From the NCBI GenBank assembly GCA_963667315.1, contig OY763325.1, positions 248,001 through 312,000 of the forward strand: a DNA stretch of 64,000 nt. The letters are read 5' to 3'. This document shows, one piece after another, positions 50,054-58,563 of the stretch (the first letter of the stretch is position 1; each line of letters opens with the position of its first letter). Source of the DNA: DAINPP01 sp963667315. Lineage in GTDB: Bacteria; Thermotogota; Thermotogae; MWEM01. Position numbers and translations under genes: made by a program. Under the pieces are notes generated by a model. The model was given only the letters and a program-made list of their open reading frames with translations. It was not told where the DNA came from and searched no databases.

Positions 50054-50455
50054 TTGTTTCTGAGAGTTTTTATTCAATCTTTTATTATCCTTTTCATGAC
50101 GATCTATCTTCTTTTTTTACCTCTGCATGCAATGTTTAAGTTTATAGCCATCATATGTTCAGTAATCTTTCTTCGTGAACTTTTTTTCAATAAAATTATA
50201 ATTGATCCTGTTGAAGGAATTGTTATTTTCAATCGGTATCATTTTTATCTTAATTCAGCAGACGTAAAGTTAATAAAATTTGGTCTATCAGCATTCATTA
50301 TGGTAAGATTGGGGTATAAAAAGAGACACATTTTGTGCTACTTTGGGGATGTCGAGTCAGATTATGACTTGATTAGAAAATATCAGAAAATTATACACCC
50401 GGAGGTGTTAGGAATTGGTGAGCCAGAAGAAACATTATCTAGTAAAAGTAAATGA
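50054..50455 (+). CDS. Small membrane protein of unknown function
   Basis: 133 residues. Two closely spaced membrane helices (about residues 5-25 and 27-44) and then a soluble beta-rich domain (IIIDPVEGIVIFNRYHFYL...) with a YKKRHILCYFGD stretch; the layout resembles bacterial PH-domain (YdbT-like) proteins but I cannot assign it firmly. Start TTG 50054 follows GGAG at ten bases. It overlaps the ferredoxin gene by 41 bases. Confidence 0.68.
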   Translation: MFLRVFIQSFIILFMTIYLLFLPLHAMFKFIAIICSVIFLRELFFNKIIIDPVEGIVIFNRYHFYLNSADVKLIKFGLSAFIMVRLGYKKRHILCYFGDVESDYDLIRKYQKIIHPEVLGIGEPEETLSSKSK

Positions 50456-50642
50456 AGACCTTTGTAAAGCATGTGGTATATGTTATTCAGTTTGTCCGAC
50501 TCATGCAATAAGAAAGGGGAAAATGAATGAACCCGTCATTGCTGATGAAAAAGCCTGTATCGGTTGTAAGCAATGCGAAAGATTATGCCCTGATTTTGCA
50601 ATAGATATAGTTGAATCGGAAGGAGAAGAGGATAATGTATAA
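50415..50642 (+). CDS. korD: Ferredoxin-type delta subunit of 2-oxoacid:ferredoxin oxidoreductase
   Basis: 75 residues with two 4Fe-4S motifs: CKACGICYSVCP and CIGCKQCERLCP. This is the small electron-transfer subunit (KorD) that accompanies KorA/KorB in 2-oxoglutarate or related oxidoreductases. Start TTG 50415 lies eight bases after GGAGGTG; GTG 50418 is an alternative. Its stop overlaps the KorA start by eight bases. Confidence 0.9.
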   Translation: MVSQKKHYLVKVNEDLCKACGICYSVCPTHAIRKGKMNEPVIADEKACIGCKQCERLCPDFAIDIVESEGEEDNV

Positions 50643-51795
50643 AGAAGGCGATTATGTATTGTTACAGGGTGACAGAGCTTGTGCTCTCGGCGCGCTTAAG
50701 GCCGGTTGCAGGTTCTTCGGAGGATATCCTATTACGCCTGCTACAGAAGTTGCTGAAACCATGGCGGAAGAATTACCAAAAGTTGGCGGTAAATTTATAC
50801 AGATGGAGGATGAAATAGCCAGTGCCTGTTCGATTATCGGTGCATCCCTTTCGGGTGTGAAGTCCATGACCGCAACCAGTGGTCCCGGTTTTTCACTGAT
50901 GCAGGAAGCGTTGGGATATGCAGCAATGACAGAAACACCATGTGTTTTTGTTAATGTTATGCGTGGGGGGCCAAGTACAGGACTTCCTACGAGAATTTCA
51001 CAGGGTGATATCATGCAGGCGAAGTGGGGAACTCATGGTGATCATCCGATTATTGCCCTTTATCCCGGTACGGTTAAAGAAACTTACACGTTGATCATCA
51101 AGGCTTTCTTCCTCGCGGAAAGATTCAGAACACCGGTTGTTTTCCTGATGGATGAAACACTTGGACATATGCGAGAAAGTTTTGAAATTCCCGCCATTGA
51201 TCCGAAGTATATTGTTCCGAGAATGTCTGATGATGAGTTTGAAGATGAAGAAATTTACCATCCTTTCGAAAATATAAATGATACGACGACACCGCTGGTC
51301 AGCATGGGAAAGACCAGGTTCCATGTATCAGGATTGGTTCACGATGAGACCGGTTTCCCGATGGGCAATTCCATGATGGCGGAAAAACTCTTAAGGCAGC
51401 TGGATAAAAAAATCAGAATGCACAGAGATGAGATCTGTATGTATGAGGAATATATGACAGAGGATGCCGAGATTCTTATCATTGCATATGGAACGGCTGC
51501 AAGAGCAGCAAAGAGAGCTGTTAAACTCGCCAGAGTGGATGGAATGAAGATAGGGCTATTCAGACCAATCACGATATGGCCATTCCCGAATGCGAGACTT
51601 GCCAAATTAATGAATCAGGTTGATGCGGTAATGGTAGCTGAATTGAACCTCGGGCAGATCTTCCAGGAAGTATCAAGGTTGAATAAAGGTAGAAAATTGA
51701 TGCGGTTGCTCAGCAGGGTTGATGGGAGTCTTATTCCACCGGAACAGATTCTTGAGGGAATCAACGAAATGAGAACGGAGTTGGATGAGTATTAA
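50635..51795 (+). CDS. korA: 2-oxoacid:ferredoxin oxidoreductase alpha subunit
   Basis: 386 residues. KorA/PorA-like alpha chain that with a beta chain oxidatively decarboxylates a 2-oxoacid (2-oxoglutarate or similar) to acyl-CoA, reducing ferredoxin. Conserved pieces: GDRACALGALKAGCRFFGGYPITPATE, MTATSGPGFSLMQEALG, RGGPSTGLPTRISQGDI and the DII part with SILIIAYG-like ILIIAYGTAAR. Start ATG 50635 lies soon after AGGAGAAGAGG. The partner KorB is not adjacent; fapA follows 35 bases after the stop. Confidence 0.94.
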   Translation: MYKEGDYVLLQGDRACALGALKAGCRFFGGYPITPATEVAETMAEELPKVGGKFIQMEDEIASACSIIGASLSGVKSMTATSGPGFSLMQEALGYAAMTETPCVFVNVMRGGPSTGLPTRISQGDIMQAKWGTHGDHPIIALYPGTVKETYTLIIKAFFLAERFRTPVVFLMDETLGHMRESFEIPAIDPKYIVPRMSDDEFEDEEIYHPFENINDTTTPLVSMGKTRFHVSGLVHDETGFPMGNSMMAEKLLRQLDKKIRMHRDEICMYEEYMTEDAEILIIAYGTAARAAKRAVKLARVDGMKIGLFRPITIWPFPNARLAKLMNQVDAVMVAELNLGQIFQEVSRLNKGRKLMRLLSRVDGSLIPPEQILEGINEMRTELDEY

Positions 51796-51830
51796 TTTGA
51801 ATCATTAAAAAATAAAGGTAGGTGCTTTCG

Positions 51831-53225
51831 GTGGCTAATAGAGTTGAGATCAAAACTGATACAAATAACTTAAATGCTTTTCTTGTCTATCGACCGGTTG
51901 ATGGATATGATAAACCCCTTGAGATGAGCGAGGTAAAAGAAGTTATCAGTCTTTGGAAAGTGAAATTTGGTGTCGACGAAAAAGCCATCGAAAGATTTCT
52001 GGAACTCCAGGTTCCTGATGTTCCTTTTCCTTTTGCAAAAGGGATTCCCCCGAAAGAATCGGAAGATGCACAAATCTATTTTAACTTTGATATGGATTTG
52101 CTGAAAGAATTTTCTGCCGGTAAAATCGAAAGGGCTCAGAGGAACGTGTATAAAGATTTTGTCGTAAAAAAAGGGCTTCTTATTGCAAAAAGGAAACCGC
52201 CTGTAGAGGGAGAACCGGGAACGGATGTGTTTGGCAAGCCGATTGTTCCGAAAAAACCTCAAGATAAAAGTCTAAAGGTTTTTCAGGGAGAAAATGTTGT
52301 GATTGATCCCGAGAACACGAAGATGTTTTCGATAAAAGAAGGGGTACTTCGTTTTGAGCGGGATAAGATACACGTTGATCAGATTCTGATCGTGAACGGT
52401 GATCTGGATGCGGGAATCGGGAATATAGATTTTGAAGGGACAGTCGTTATCGAAGGGACTGTAAAGCCGGGATTTGTCGTAAAGGCAAGAGAAGATATTA
52501 AGGTAAATGATATCGTTGAAGCTGCGACATTAATTGCCGGGAGAGATATTGAAATTGACGCCGGGGTTAAAGGCCGAGGGAAGGCTTTTCTTGCAGCAGG
52601 TCGGAACATCAAGGTGCGGTTTGTTGAAAATGCCGAATTTGAAGCGGGGAAGGATATCATTATTGATTCAGCATCGGTCAATTCAACGTTAAAGGCGAAA
52701 CATGATCTTCTGATTGAAGGAAAAACGGGTGAACTTGTTGGGGGATATGCGTCATCAGGTCATCAGATTATCGCAAATGTCATCGGTTCTACCATGAATC
52801 TTAAGACGAGTCTTGAGGTCGGGATTGATCCCTCCTTGAGAGAAAAATTGACGCTGCTTCAATCACAAATAAAGATTGATGAGGAAAACCTCGTTAAGGT
52901 ACAGCAGATTGCTAAAAAGCTCAAGGAGTTAAAAGACAAATTAAAGAATCAATTCCCGAAGGATAAGATGGAAATGCTTCTGAAAAGTGTTCATACCATC
53001 AATAATATAAATGTCGAACTTCCCAGGTTAAAACATGAACTTGTTGAGACAGAGCAGAAAATCGAGCAAATGGTAAAAGGGTCGAAAATCATCGTGAAAA
53101 AGATTATGTACGCCGGTACAGAAGTTACGATGAGGGATAGAAAGTTTTATGCCAACAGGGATTTCGAAAAAGTTGTTATGATTCTTGAAGATGGTGAAAT
53201 TAGAGTTGGTGGATATAGTAAATAA
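51831..53225 (+). CDS. fapA: FapA/DUF342 family protein
   Basis: 464 residues. FapA in Vibrio, DUF342, couples glucose signalling to flagellar assembly by polar localisation; the family is widespread and often near motility or cell-envelope genes. The central region is built of short beta-helix turns (VIEGTVKPGFVVKAREDIKV, AATLIAGRDIEI, FLAAGRNIKV), and the C-terminus has a coiled-coil part (LREKLTLLQSQIKIDEENL). Start GTG 51831 lies six bases after AGGTAGGTG; GTG 51822 is inside that site. The last gene before tRNA-Ser. Confidence 0.9.
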   Translation: MANRVEIKTDTNNLNAFLVYRPVDGYDKPLEMSEVKEVISLWKVKFGVDEKAIERFLELQVPDVPFPFAKGIPPKESEDAQIYFNFDMDLLKEFSAGKIERAQRNVYKDFVVKKGLLIAKRKPPVEGEPGTDVFGKPIVPKKPQDKSLKVFQGENVVIDPENTKMFSIKEGVLRFERDKIHVDQILIVNGDLDAGIGNIDFEGTVVIEGTVKPGFVVKAREDIKVNDIVEAATLIAGRDIEIDAGVKGRGKAFLAAGRNIKVRFVENAEFEAGKDIIIDSASVNSTLKAKHDLLIEGKTGELVGGYASSGHQIIANVIGSTMNLKTSLEVGIDPSLREKLTLLQSQIKIDEENLVKVQQIAKKLKELKDKLKNQFPKDKMEMLLKSVHTINNINVELPRLKHELVETEQKIEQMVKGSKIIVKKIMYAGTEVTMRDRKFYANRDFEKVVMILEDGEIRVGGYSK

Positions 53226-53230
53226 TTATG

Positions 53231-53239
53231 TGATATAAT
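53231..53239 (+). promoter_or_regulatory. Extended -10 promoter of tRNA-Ser
   Basis: TGATATAAT (TGnTATAAT), 15 bases before the tRNA. No good -35 at normal distance. Confidence 0.6.
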
Positions 53240-53254
53240 ATCTTTCGTTTGGTC

Positions 53255-53343
53255 GGAAGCGTGTCCGAATTGGCTAAGGAGCCGGTCTCGAAAATCGGTG
53301 GGCAGACATGCCTATGTGGGTTCGAACCCCACCGCTTCCGCCA
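53255..53343 (+). tRNA. tRNA-Ser (anticodon CGA)
   Basis: Acceptor arms GGAAGCG (53255-53261)/CGCTTCC (53333-53339), discriminator G and encoded CCA. D-arm TCC/GGA, anticodon stem CCGGT/ATCGG with loop CTCGAAA giving anticodon CGA, a long class II variable arm (TGGGCA/TGCCTA) and T-arm GTGGG-TTCGAAC-CCCAC. The class II arm plus CGA identifies tRNA-Ser reading UCG. Confidence 0.96.
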
Positions 53344-53384
53344 TTTTGTTGTTAAATACTTAAAAGGAAAAAGAGGTGAAACAA

Positions 53385-53768
53385 ATGGATTATTTATTCA
53401 GTGCATTCGCGCCACCAGATGCTGCACCACAGACGACAGAGGCCGCAGAAGGTGCAGCTGCCGGAGGTTTGGCCGGTGGTGGAACATTGGGTATGATTAT
53501 ATGGATTGTGGTACTTTTTGCCATGTTCTATTTCCTGATCATCATGCCACAGAGAAAGAGAGACAAGCAGTTCAAATCTATGATGTCAAAACTGAAAGTT
53601 GGAGACAAGATCGTTACGATTGGCGGAATCATCGGTAAGATCACAACGATGACCGAAACTTCAGTAGAAATTAAGACTGCCGATGCAAAAATGGAAATTA
53701 CCAAGAAATCAATTTCCGCGATTCTCGGAAAATCAACAAAAGACCCAAATGATGCTATAGAGAGATAA
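53385..53768 (+). CDS. yajC: Preprotein translocase subunit YajC
   Basis: 127 residues: an Ala/Gly-rich N-terminal part, one membrane helix (about 30-50: MIIWIVVLFAMFYFLIIMP) and the family motif MPQRKRDKQFKSMM followed by KVGDKIVTIGGIIGKI. Part of the SecDF-YajC complex assisting protein export. ATG 53385 lies six bases after GAGGTG; GTG 53376 lies in that site. Next gene secD begins 43 bases on. Confidence 0.93.
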   Translation: MDYLFSAFAPPDAAPQTTEAAEGAAAGGLAGGGTLGMIIWIVVLFAMFYFLIIMPQRKRDKQFKSMMSKLKVGDKIVTIGGIIGKITTMTETSVEIKTADAKMEITKKSISAILGKSTKDPNDAIER

Positions 53769-53811
53769 AGTAAAAAATTAACAATTAATCAGGGAAAGAG
53801 AGGGGAAAGTT

Positions 53812-55218
53812 TTGAAAGCAGACAGAATCAGGCTGATTTTTGTAGTAGTAGTTATTTTGGCAGCTCTGATAGCTATGTTCTGGCCTAACTCTGAGAAGGA
53901 ATATACTTCCTTTGCAGACAGAATGTTTGGTAATATCAGACTGGGACTTGATATCAAAGGTGGTTCCAGACTTGATTATGCAATCAAGCTGAGTGATGAT
54001 ACCGATAAGTCTATCTCAGAAGTTGCAGATGAAGTTGTTCTCGTTGTCAGACAGAGGCTGGACAATGCCGGTTACACGGAAGCTGTTGTTCAGAAAGTAG
54101 CAAGTGGAAAGGATATGAGACTCAGAGTAGAAATACCCGGTGTTGAGGATCCCGGCGTTGCTGAAAGACTTGTTGGTAAAAAAGGTAAACTTTATTTTGG
54201 AGAAATCCTCGATACAGTTGACTCAGATACAAAACCAGCTAAAAAGATTGGACTTGCCTATACAGATGCAATCTGGGTGAAGTCAAGAGAACAGGTAAAC
54301 GGTGTAGACAGATGGTATCTGGTTAGAGAATACTCAAAAGTAGGATCACAGAAACTTTATCTTGACGGTTCAACCGTTAACAATGCGACTGCTGCTCCTG
54401 ATACTCAGAGAGGTGGATTCAAGATACAGCTTTCATTTAACAGCGAAGGCGCTGACATCTTCTCAAGAATCACATCGAATTTTATTAACAAACAGGTTCC
54501 AATTGTACTTGATGATATCGTACTTGTTGCACCGGTTGTACAGACAGCGATCAGAGATGGTAGTGCAGAGATTTCAGGTAGCTTTACAGCCGAAGAATCA
54601 ATGGAAATTGCAGCGCTTATCAAGAGTGGTAACCTTCCTGCCGATCTTGAAAAACTTCAGGAGAGAACACTTGGCCCGACACTTGGTAAGGACATTATCA
54701 GAGCAAGTCTTATTGCTGGTCTTTTCGGACTTGGAATCGTTCTTGTTTACATGATTATCACTTACGGACTTCTTGGTGTTGTTGCCGATCTTGCATTGGT
54801 TTATAATTCACTTTTACTTCTTGGTGTAATGAGTGGCGGAAGCTTTATCCTAACATTGCCCGGTATCGCAGGTATCATTCTGACTATCGGTACAACCGTT
54901 GATGGAAATATCATTGTACTTGAGAGAATCAAGGAAGAAATGAGAATGGGTAAAACACCGCTTAATGCGATTGCAGGCGGATACGGAAAATCATTCTCTA
55001 CAATATTTGATGCCAATGTTACGACGATACTTGCAGGAGTTGTTCTTTATTATCTCGGTACCGGAACAATTCGAGGATTTGCTACTACGCTTATCATTGG
55101 TATTCTTGGTAGTATGTTCACAACGCTTGTTGTTTCTAGAGTGTTGCTGGACGGCATGTCTGGTTCAATCAACAATAAATGGCATAATCCTGAATCAGAG
55201 GCAGGTGTTAGCAAATGA
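53812..55218 (+). CDS. secD: Protein-export membrane protein SecD
   Basis: 468 residues. Proton-driven partner of the Sec translocon on the outer side of the membrane. N-terminal helix, first periplasmic domain with LGLDIKGGSRLDY, helices 2-6 in the C-terminal half with GTTVDGNIIVLERIKEEM and TIFDANVTTILAGVVLYYLG. The N-terminal periplasmic domain is compact compared with E. coli SecD (~615 residues). TTG 53812 follows GAGAGGGGAAAG. Overlaps secF by four bases. Confidence 0.95.
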   Translation: MKADRIRLIFVVVVILAALIAMFWPNSEKEYTSFADRMFGNIRLGLDIKGGSRLDYAIKLSDDTDKSISEVADEVVLVVRQRLDNAGYTEAVVQKVASGKDMRLRVEIPGVEDPGVAERLVGKKGKLYFGEILDTVDSDTKPAKKIGLAYTDAIWVKSREQVNGVDRWYLVREYSKVGSQKLYLDGSTVNNATAAPDTQRGGFKIQLSFNSEGADIFSRITSNFINKQVPIVLDDIVLVAPVVQTAIRDGSAEISGSFTAEESMEIAALIKSGNLPADLEKLQERTLGPTLGKDIIRASLIAGLFGLGIVLVYMIITYGLLGVVADLALVYNSLLLLGVMSGGSFILTLPGIAGIILTIGTTVDGNIIVLERIKEEMRMGKTPLNAIAGGYGKSFSTIFDANVTTILAGVVLYYLGTGTIRGFATTLIIGILGSMFTTLVVSRVLLDGMSGSINNKWHNPESEAGVSK

Positions 55219-56102
55219 GCAGAAGAGAGGTAGATTTCACAAGCAAGAGAAAAATGTTTATCATCATTTCAGTCGTTCTTGTGCTGGTTGCGTTGATTTC
55301 AATCTTCACAAAAGGATTCAATTTTGGAGTCGATTTTGCAGGCGGGACAGATCTCGTATTCTCATCCACAGAAGACTTAACGGTTTCTGAATTGAGAGAA
55401 AAACTTTCTGATATAGAAGAAGGCTTTGAAATGGCTCAAATATCAAAGCTCAACGATATACAGAGTGATGAAACAATCAAATCGAACTTTTCTGTAAAAG
55501 TAATCGAATTCTACAAGAGTGAAGACAAGGACGCTCTTCTTGAAAAGCTTCCTTCGGATCTTAAAATAGAATCTTTTGATGCGGTTAGCGGGTTTGCAGC
55601 TGATGAACTTAGATCAAAGTCAACCTGGATAGCGATTATTGCTCTTGCGATTATCCTCGTTTACGTCACATTCAGATTTAAATTCTCATTTGGTGTTGGT
55701 GCTATTATTGCCCTGGCACATGATGCTGTTATCACTTTGGGACTTTATTCCTTATTTGGAATTCCATTTGATGTATCCGTTATTGCAGCTATTCTGACAC
55801 TTCTCGGTTACTCTTTGAATGATACGATCGTCGTATACGATAGAATCAGAGAAAACCTCAAGAAGTCAAGAAAGAATACAATGGAAAGAACTATCAACGA
55901 CAGTATCAATCAGGTTCTTAGCAGGACGATCAATACTTCATTGACAACGTTCATCGTTGTGTTCACCATGCTTCTCTTCGGCGGAGTTGGACTCAGACCC
56001 TTTGCCTTTGGGATGACAGTTGGCGTAATCGTGGGTACATATTCTTCAATCTTTATCGCCAGTCCTATTCTCATAGGAATGTTTGATCGAAAGAAGAAGT
56101 AA
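55215..56102 (+). CDS. secF: Protein-export membrane protein SecF
   Basis: 295 residues, six membrane helices. N-terminal helix then FGVDFAGGTDLVFS; helices with GYSLNDTIVVYDRIREN and RTINTSLTTFIVVFTMLLFGG, the conserved RND-like motifs. Forms a heterodimer with SecD. ATG 55215 overlaps the secD stop (ATGA). A hairpin terminator lies after the stop. Confidence 0.95.
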   Translation: MSRREVDFTSKRKMFIIISVVLVLVALISIFTKGFNFGVDFAGGTDLVFSSTEDLTVSELREKLSDIEEGFEMAQISKLNDIQSDETIKSNFSVKVIEFYKSEDKDALLEKLPSDLKIESFDAVSGFAADELRSKSTWIAIIALAIILVYVTFRFKFSFGVGAIIALAHDAVITLGLYSLFGIPFDVSVIAAILTLLGYSLNDTIVVYDRIRENLKKSRKNTMERTINDSINQVLSRTINTSLTTFIVVFTMLLFGGVGLRPFAFGMTVGVIVGTYSSIFIASPILIGMFDRKKK

Positions 56103-56161
56103 AAAATATCAGAGAGGGTCTTTTTAAAAAAGATCCTATTTGAATGAATAATAGTAAAAGA

Positions 56162-56193
56162 AAGGGTCGAAGGAATTCGACCCTTTCTTTATA
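56162..56193 (+). terminator. Terminator of yajC-secD-secF
   Basis: Perfect 11-base stem AAAGGGTCGAA (56162-56172)/TTCGACCCTTT (56177-56187), 4-base loop, then CTTTAT. Located 60 bases after secF; the next gene starts 20 bases later. Confidence 0.85.
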
Positions 56194-56206
56194 GGGGTGT
56201 GATAGG

Positions 56207-56998
56207 ATGTTTCTTGCTACAGAAAAAGATAGAAAAAGAATATTGGAATTTTGTTCAAATGAACCTGAATTTAATCTCTTTCTCCTTGGTGATGTTGAAC
56301 ATTATGGGTTTGATAATCCTAAATGCAGAGTATTTTATAATGAAGACCGTGGCAATATCAATGCTTTGGTGCTCAGTTACTTAAAATTTATAAATGTCTA
56401 TACCAGAGAAGATGACATAGATGTCTTTCCGGTACAAGAGCAGATTAATAACCTTATCAATGAAGGGGCTATAGGTGTTTCCGGAAAGAAAGCATCAGTT
56501 GATTTGGTTGAACCGTTATTGATAAAAAAACCGGATAGCATAAAAAGCCAATATTTTGCAAAATGTGAGAAACCTGAAAATCTTGAAGGGTTACCGATTG
56601 AACATGTTACATATGCTGTTCCCGAAGATGCAGCTGAAATTGTTGAAATGTTTGAGAGAATTCCTGAATTTAACAATACCGATCGTGATGAATTTGAGAA
56701 TTCATTGAGGGATGGCTCAAGAAAGACAACCATTTTAAGAGTTAACGGTAAAATCATTTCTACGGCTTCTCTTGCTGCAGAAAACTCTAAATCGGGTATG
56801 ATTATCGGTGTGGCTACTGATAGCGGTGTGGCATTTAGAAAAAAAGGATATGCATCCGCCTGTACATTTAAAATTGTCGATGATTTGTTCAAAAGGGGTA
56901 AGAGTGCCTGTCTTTTCTTTGATAATCCGAAGGCTGCCTCTATTTATCATCGTATAGGTTTTAAAGATATTGGATTCTGGAAGATGCTGGATTTTTAA
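56207..56998 (+). CDS. GNAT-family acetyltransferase
   Basis: 263 residues: an N-terminal extension of about 130 residues (LATEKDRKRILEFCSNEPEFN...) and a C-terminal GNAT domain with ATSLAAE-like ISTASLAAENSKSG, the acetyl-CoA loop VATDSGVAFRKKGYASA and FDNPKAASIYHRIGF. A two-domain arrangement of this kind occurs in a clostridial/Thermotogal group of unknown substrate. ATG 56207 follows AGGGGTGTGATAGG. Convergent with the next gene across a bidirectional terminator. Confidence 0.85.
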   Translation: MFLATEKDRKRILEFCSNEPEFNLFLLGDVEHYGFDNPKCRVFYNEDRGNINALVLSYLKFINVYTREDDIDVFPVQEQINNLINEGAIGVSGKKASVDLVEPLLIKKPDSIKSQYFAKCEKPENLEGLPIEHVTYAVPEDAAEIVEMFERIPEFNNTDRDEFENSLRDGSRKTTILRVNGKIISTASLAAENSKSGMIIGVATDSGVAFRKKGYASACTFKIVDDLFKRGKSACLFFDNPKAASIYHRIGFKDIGFWKMLDF

Positions 56999-57032
56999 CA
57001 AGAAAACGGAAGCTCCGCTTCCGTTTTCTTGT
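56998..57032. terminator. Bidirectional terminator between convergent genes
   Basis: Sixteen-base perfect stem ending in GGAAGC/GCTTCC, arms 56998-57013 and 57017-57032, with a 3-base loop and A/T-rich base. Active for the acetyltransferase on plus and for the small gene at 57061 on minus. Confidence 0.9.
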
Positions 57033-57060
57033 CTGTATAAAAATTAGTAGCATTATTGTA

Positions 57061-57282
57061 TTAATTTTCTTCCATTTTTTCAATCTTTTCAAGAAGATAC
57101 GGTAAAAAATCCAACAAGACCTCTGCATCGGGAATTTCTTCTCCGTGATGTGCCTTATAATCATCGACCATTTTCTTCAGTTTTTCATTTGAATCAAGGA
57201 GTAATCTTGACTTTCCCGTTATTCTGCTGTATTTTTCTAAAATGAAATCCAATTCCTCTTGGGAAATCCCATTATTATCCAT
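57061..57282 (-). CDS. Small protein of unknown function
   Basis: 73 residues, acidic and helical (MDNNGISQEELDFILEKYSR..., LLDFLPYLLEKIEKMEEN). No domain recognised. ATG 57282 follows GGATATGA; GTG 57300 is before that site. Downstream of the LiaF-like gene and probably in the same transcript, ending at the shared terminator. Confidence 0.62.
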   Translation of the reverse strand: MDNNGISQEELDFILEKYSRITGKSRLLLDSNEKLKKMVDDYKAHHGEEIPDAEVLLDFLPYLLEKIEKMEEN

Positions 57283-57296
57283 AGAATCATATCCTT

Positions 57297-57803
57297 TCAC
57301 TGATAATCATCAGGTTTCTTTACACTTCTGAAAATAAGGTATACACCGAGAGCTATCAACACGATTGAGAAGATGTATACAAAGAAGTCAATCTTGAACA
57401 TCTCAACGATCAACGAAAAACAACCAATTCCGGTCAATATACCAACGGGTATCAATAATGCCTTGACCCTTGGTCCGAATAGATATAATTGAAATAGACC
57501 GGCTGCAGGTGCCAGAATAAAAACAGGCCAAAGATATTCCATTAGATGCCAGCCGAAGAAAACATTGATGTAGAAAAGGATACCGATTGTTATCAGAATA
57601 CCCCCGGGAACGAGTATACCGGGATTTTTAATACCTTTACTTCGTTGATTAAAAAAAGTATACTCAAAGGAAATACCCGGTATCAGTATAAAAAGCGGCC
57701 AGAAATAATCCCAACTGAGGCTTATCGCATTGATTGCGGCAAGTAAAGCTATAATACCGAGAGCGAGAAATAATATACCATAAATCAATTTAAAACTATT
57801 CAT
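57297..57803 (-). CDS. Multi-pass membrane protein, LiaI/LiaF-like
   Basis: 168 residues with about six short hydrophobic segments and two copies of a WPxFIL-type stretch (FWPLFILIPGISFEY and LWPVFILAPAAGLF), as in LiaI-LiaF-like transmembrane regions found in envelope-stress systems. No soluble C-terminal domain, so it is the membrane part only. Start ATG 57803 follows GGGGTTAAAAT. Has its own promoter overlapping the end of the TMEM175 gene. Confidence 0.7.
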   Translation of the reverse strand: MNSFKLIYGILFLALGIIALLAAINAISLSWDYFWPLFILIPGISFEYTFFNQRSKGIKNPGILVPGGILITIGILFYINVFFGWHLMEYLWPVFILAPAAGLFQLYLFGPRVKALLIPVGILTGIGCFSLIVEMFKIDFFVYIFSIVLIALGVYLIFRSVKKPDDYQ

Positions 57804-57838
57804 ATTTTAACCCCTTTCATCCGTTGACTGTTGTATAT

Positions 57839-57847
57839 ATTATAACA
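57839..57847 (-). promoter_or_regulatory. Extended -10 promoter of the LiaF-like gene
   Basis: On the minus strand TGTTATAAT (57847-57839), directly after the TMEM175 stop, 36 bases before the LiaF-like start. Confidence 0.6.
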
Positions 57848-57849
57848 TA

Positions 57850-58491
57850 TTATGGTTTTTCTTGTTTTATCCGCACTCTTAAAAAGAAAAATGCAATATA
57901 AATAAGATTAGAATAATCTTTGATGATGAATGTCAACATTATACCGGCAAGTGGTATCAAAATCGCTCTTCTTGCAAGTCTTACATGCAAAAGGGTTTCC
58001 GATATTGAATTTTGCTCAATGTTTAACAACTGTTTGTTCCTTACAATATATTCCCATCTGGCATATTTTAAGACCACGATGATCAGTACGTTGATATGGA
58101 AGATTATCTCGGATAAGGCTATACCGGAAAAGACATTTTGTAAAGAGGTTGTAAATGGAATCAAAGCGATAAAGAATAAGGTTATCAGCATCAACCAGAG
58201 ATTGGAATGATCCGTTTTTTTCATGAATCGAAATTCAGTATTATTCCCTACCCAGAAAGAAGCGATTATGAAAAAACTGATAAAATAATCGATAAATGTG
58301 AGATGTATTTCTGATAATGCATTGAGGAGTGTAGCAGAATCATAGATATCGAAAGTTGCGGGTATATCAATATCGAGTACGAGTAGTGTCATTGCGATTG
58401 CCAATACACCATCATAAAGAGCTTCTACTCTATGAACACTCAGGGATTCTTTTTCGTGATGGTTATCCTTTGTGAAGAGCGTTCTAATCAT
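57850..58491 (-). CDS. TMEM175-family potassium channel-like protein
   Basis: 213 residues, six hydrophobic segments. The hallmark RVEALYDGVLAIAMTLLVLDI (RxxxF/LSD-type motif of helix 1) and a repeated second half typical of bacterial TMEM175, which conduct K+ . Here the motif is ALYDGV rather than AFSDAV; still in family range. ATG 58491 lies six bases after GAGGTG; GTG 58500 is within it. Monocistronic with its own promoter. Confidence 0.82.
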   Translation of the reverse strand: MIRTLFTKDNHHEKESLSVHRVEALYDGVLAIAMTLLVLDIDIPATFDIYDSATLLNALSEIHLTFIDYFISFFIIASFWVGNNTEFRFMKKTDHSNLWLMLITLFFIALIPFTTSLQNVFSGIALSEIIFHINVLIIVVLKYARWEYIVRNKQLLNIEQNSISETLLHVRLARRAILIPLAGIMLTFIIKDYSNLIYIAFFFLRVRIKQEKP

Positions 58492-58529
58492 CTGAATCAC
58501 CTCAATTTCAGGAAGTTAACGGACATTAA

Positions 58530-58538
58530 ATTATAGCA
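58530..58538 (-). promoter_or_regulatory. Extended -10 promoter of the TMEM175 gene
   Basis: On the minus strand TGCTATAAT (58538-58530), 39 bases before the start at 58491. No good -35. Confidence 0.6.
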
Positions 58539-58563
58539 CATTCTGACCAATGTTCTTCCCTGT

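Noticed and set aside
49679..50077. Minus-strand frame covering rpmB
   Set aside because: Opposes rpmB, its promoter and terminator; no ribosome site.
53249..53638. Plus-strand frame across the tRNA-Ser and the yajC start
   Set aside because: Begins in tRNA sequence and is in the wrong frame for yajC.
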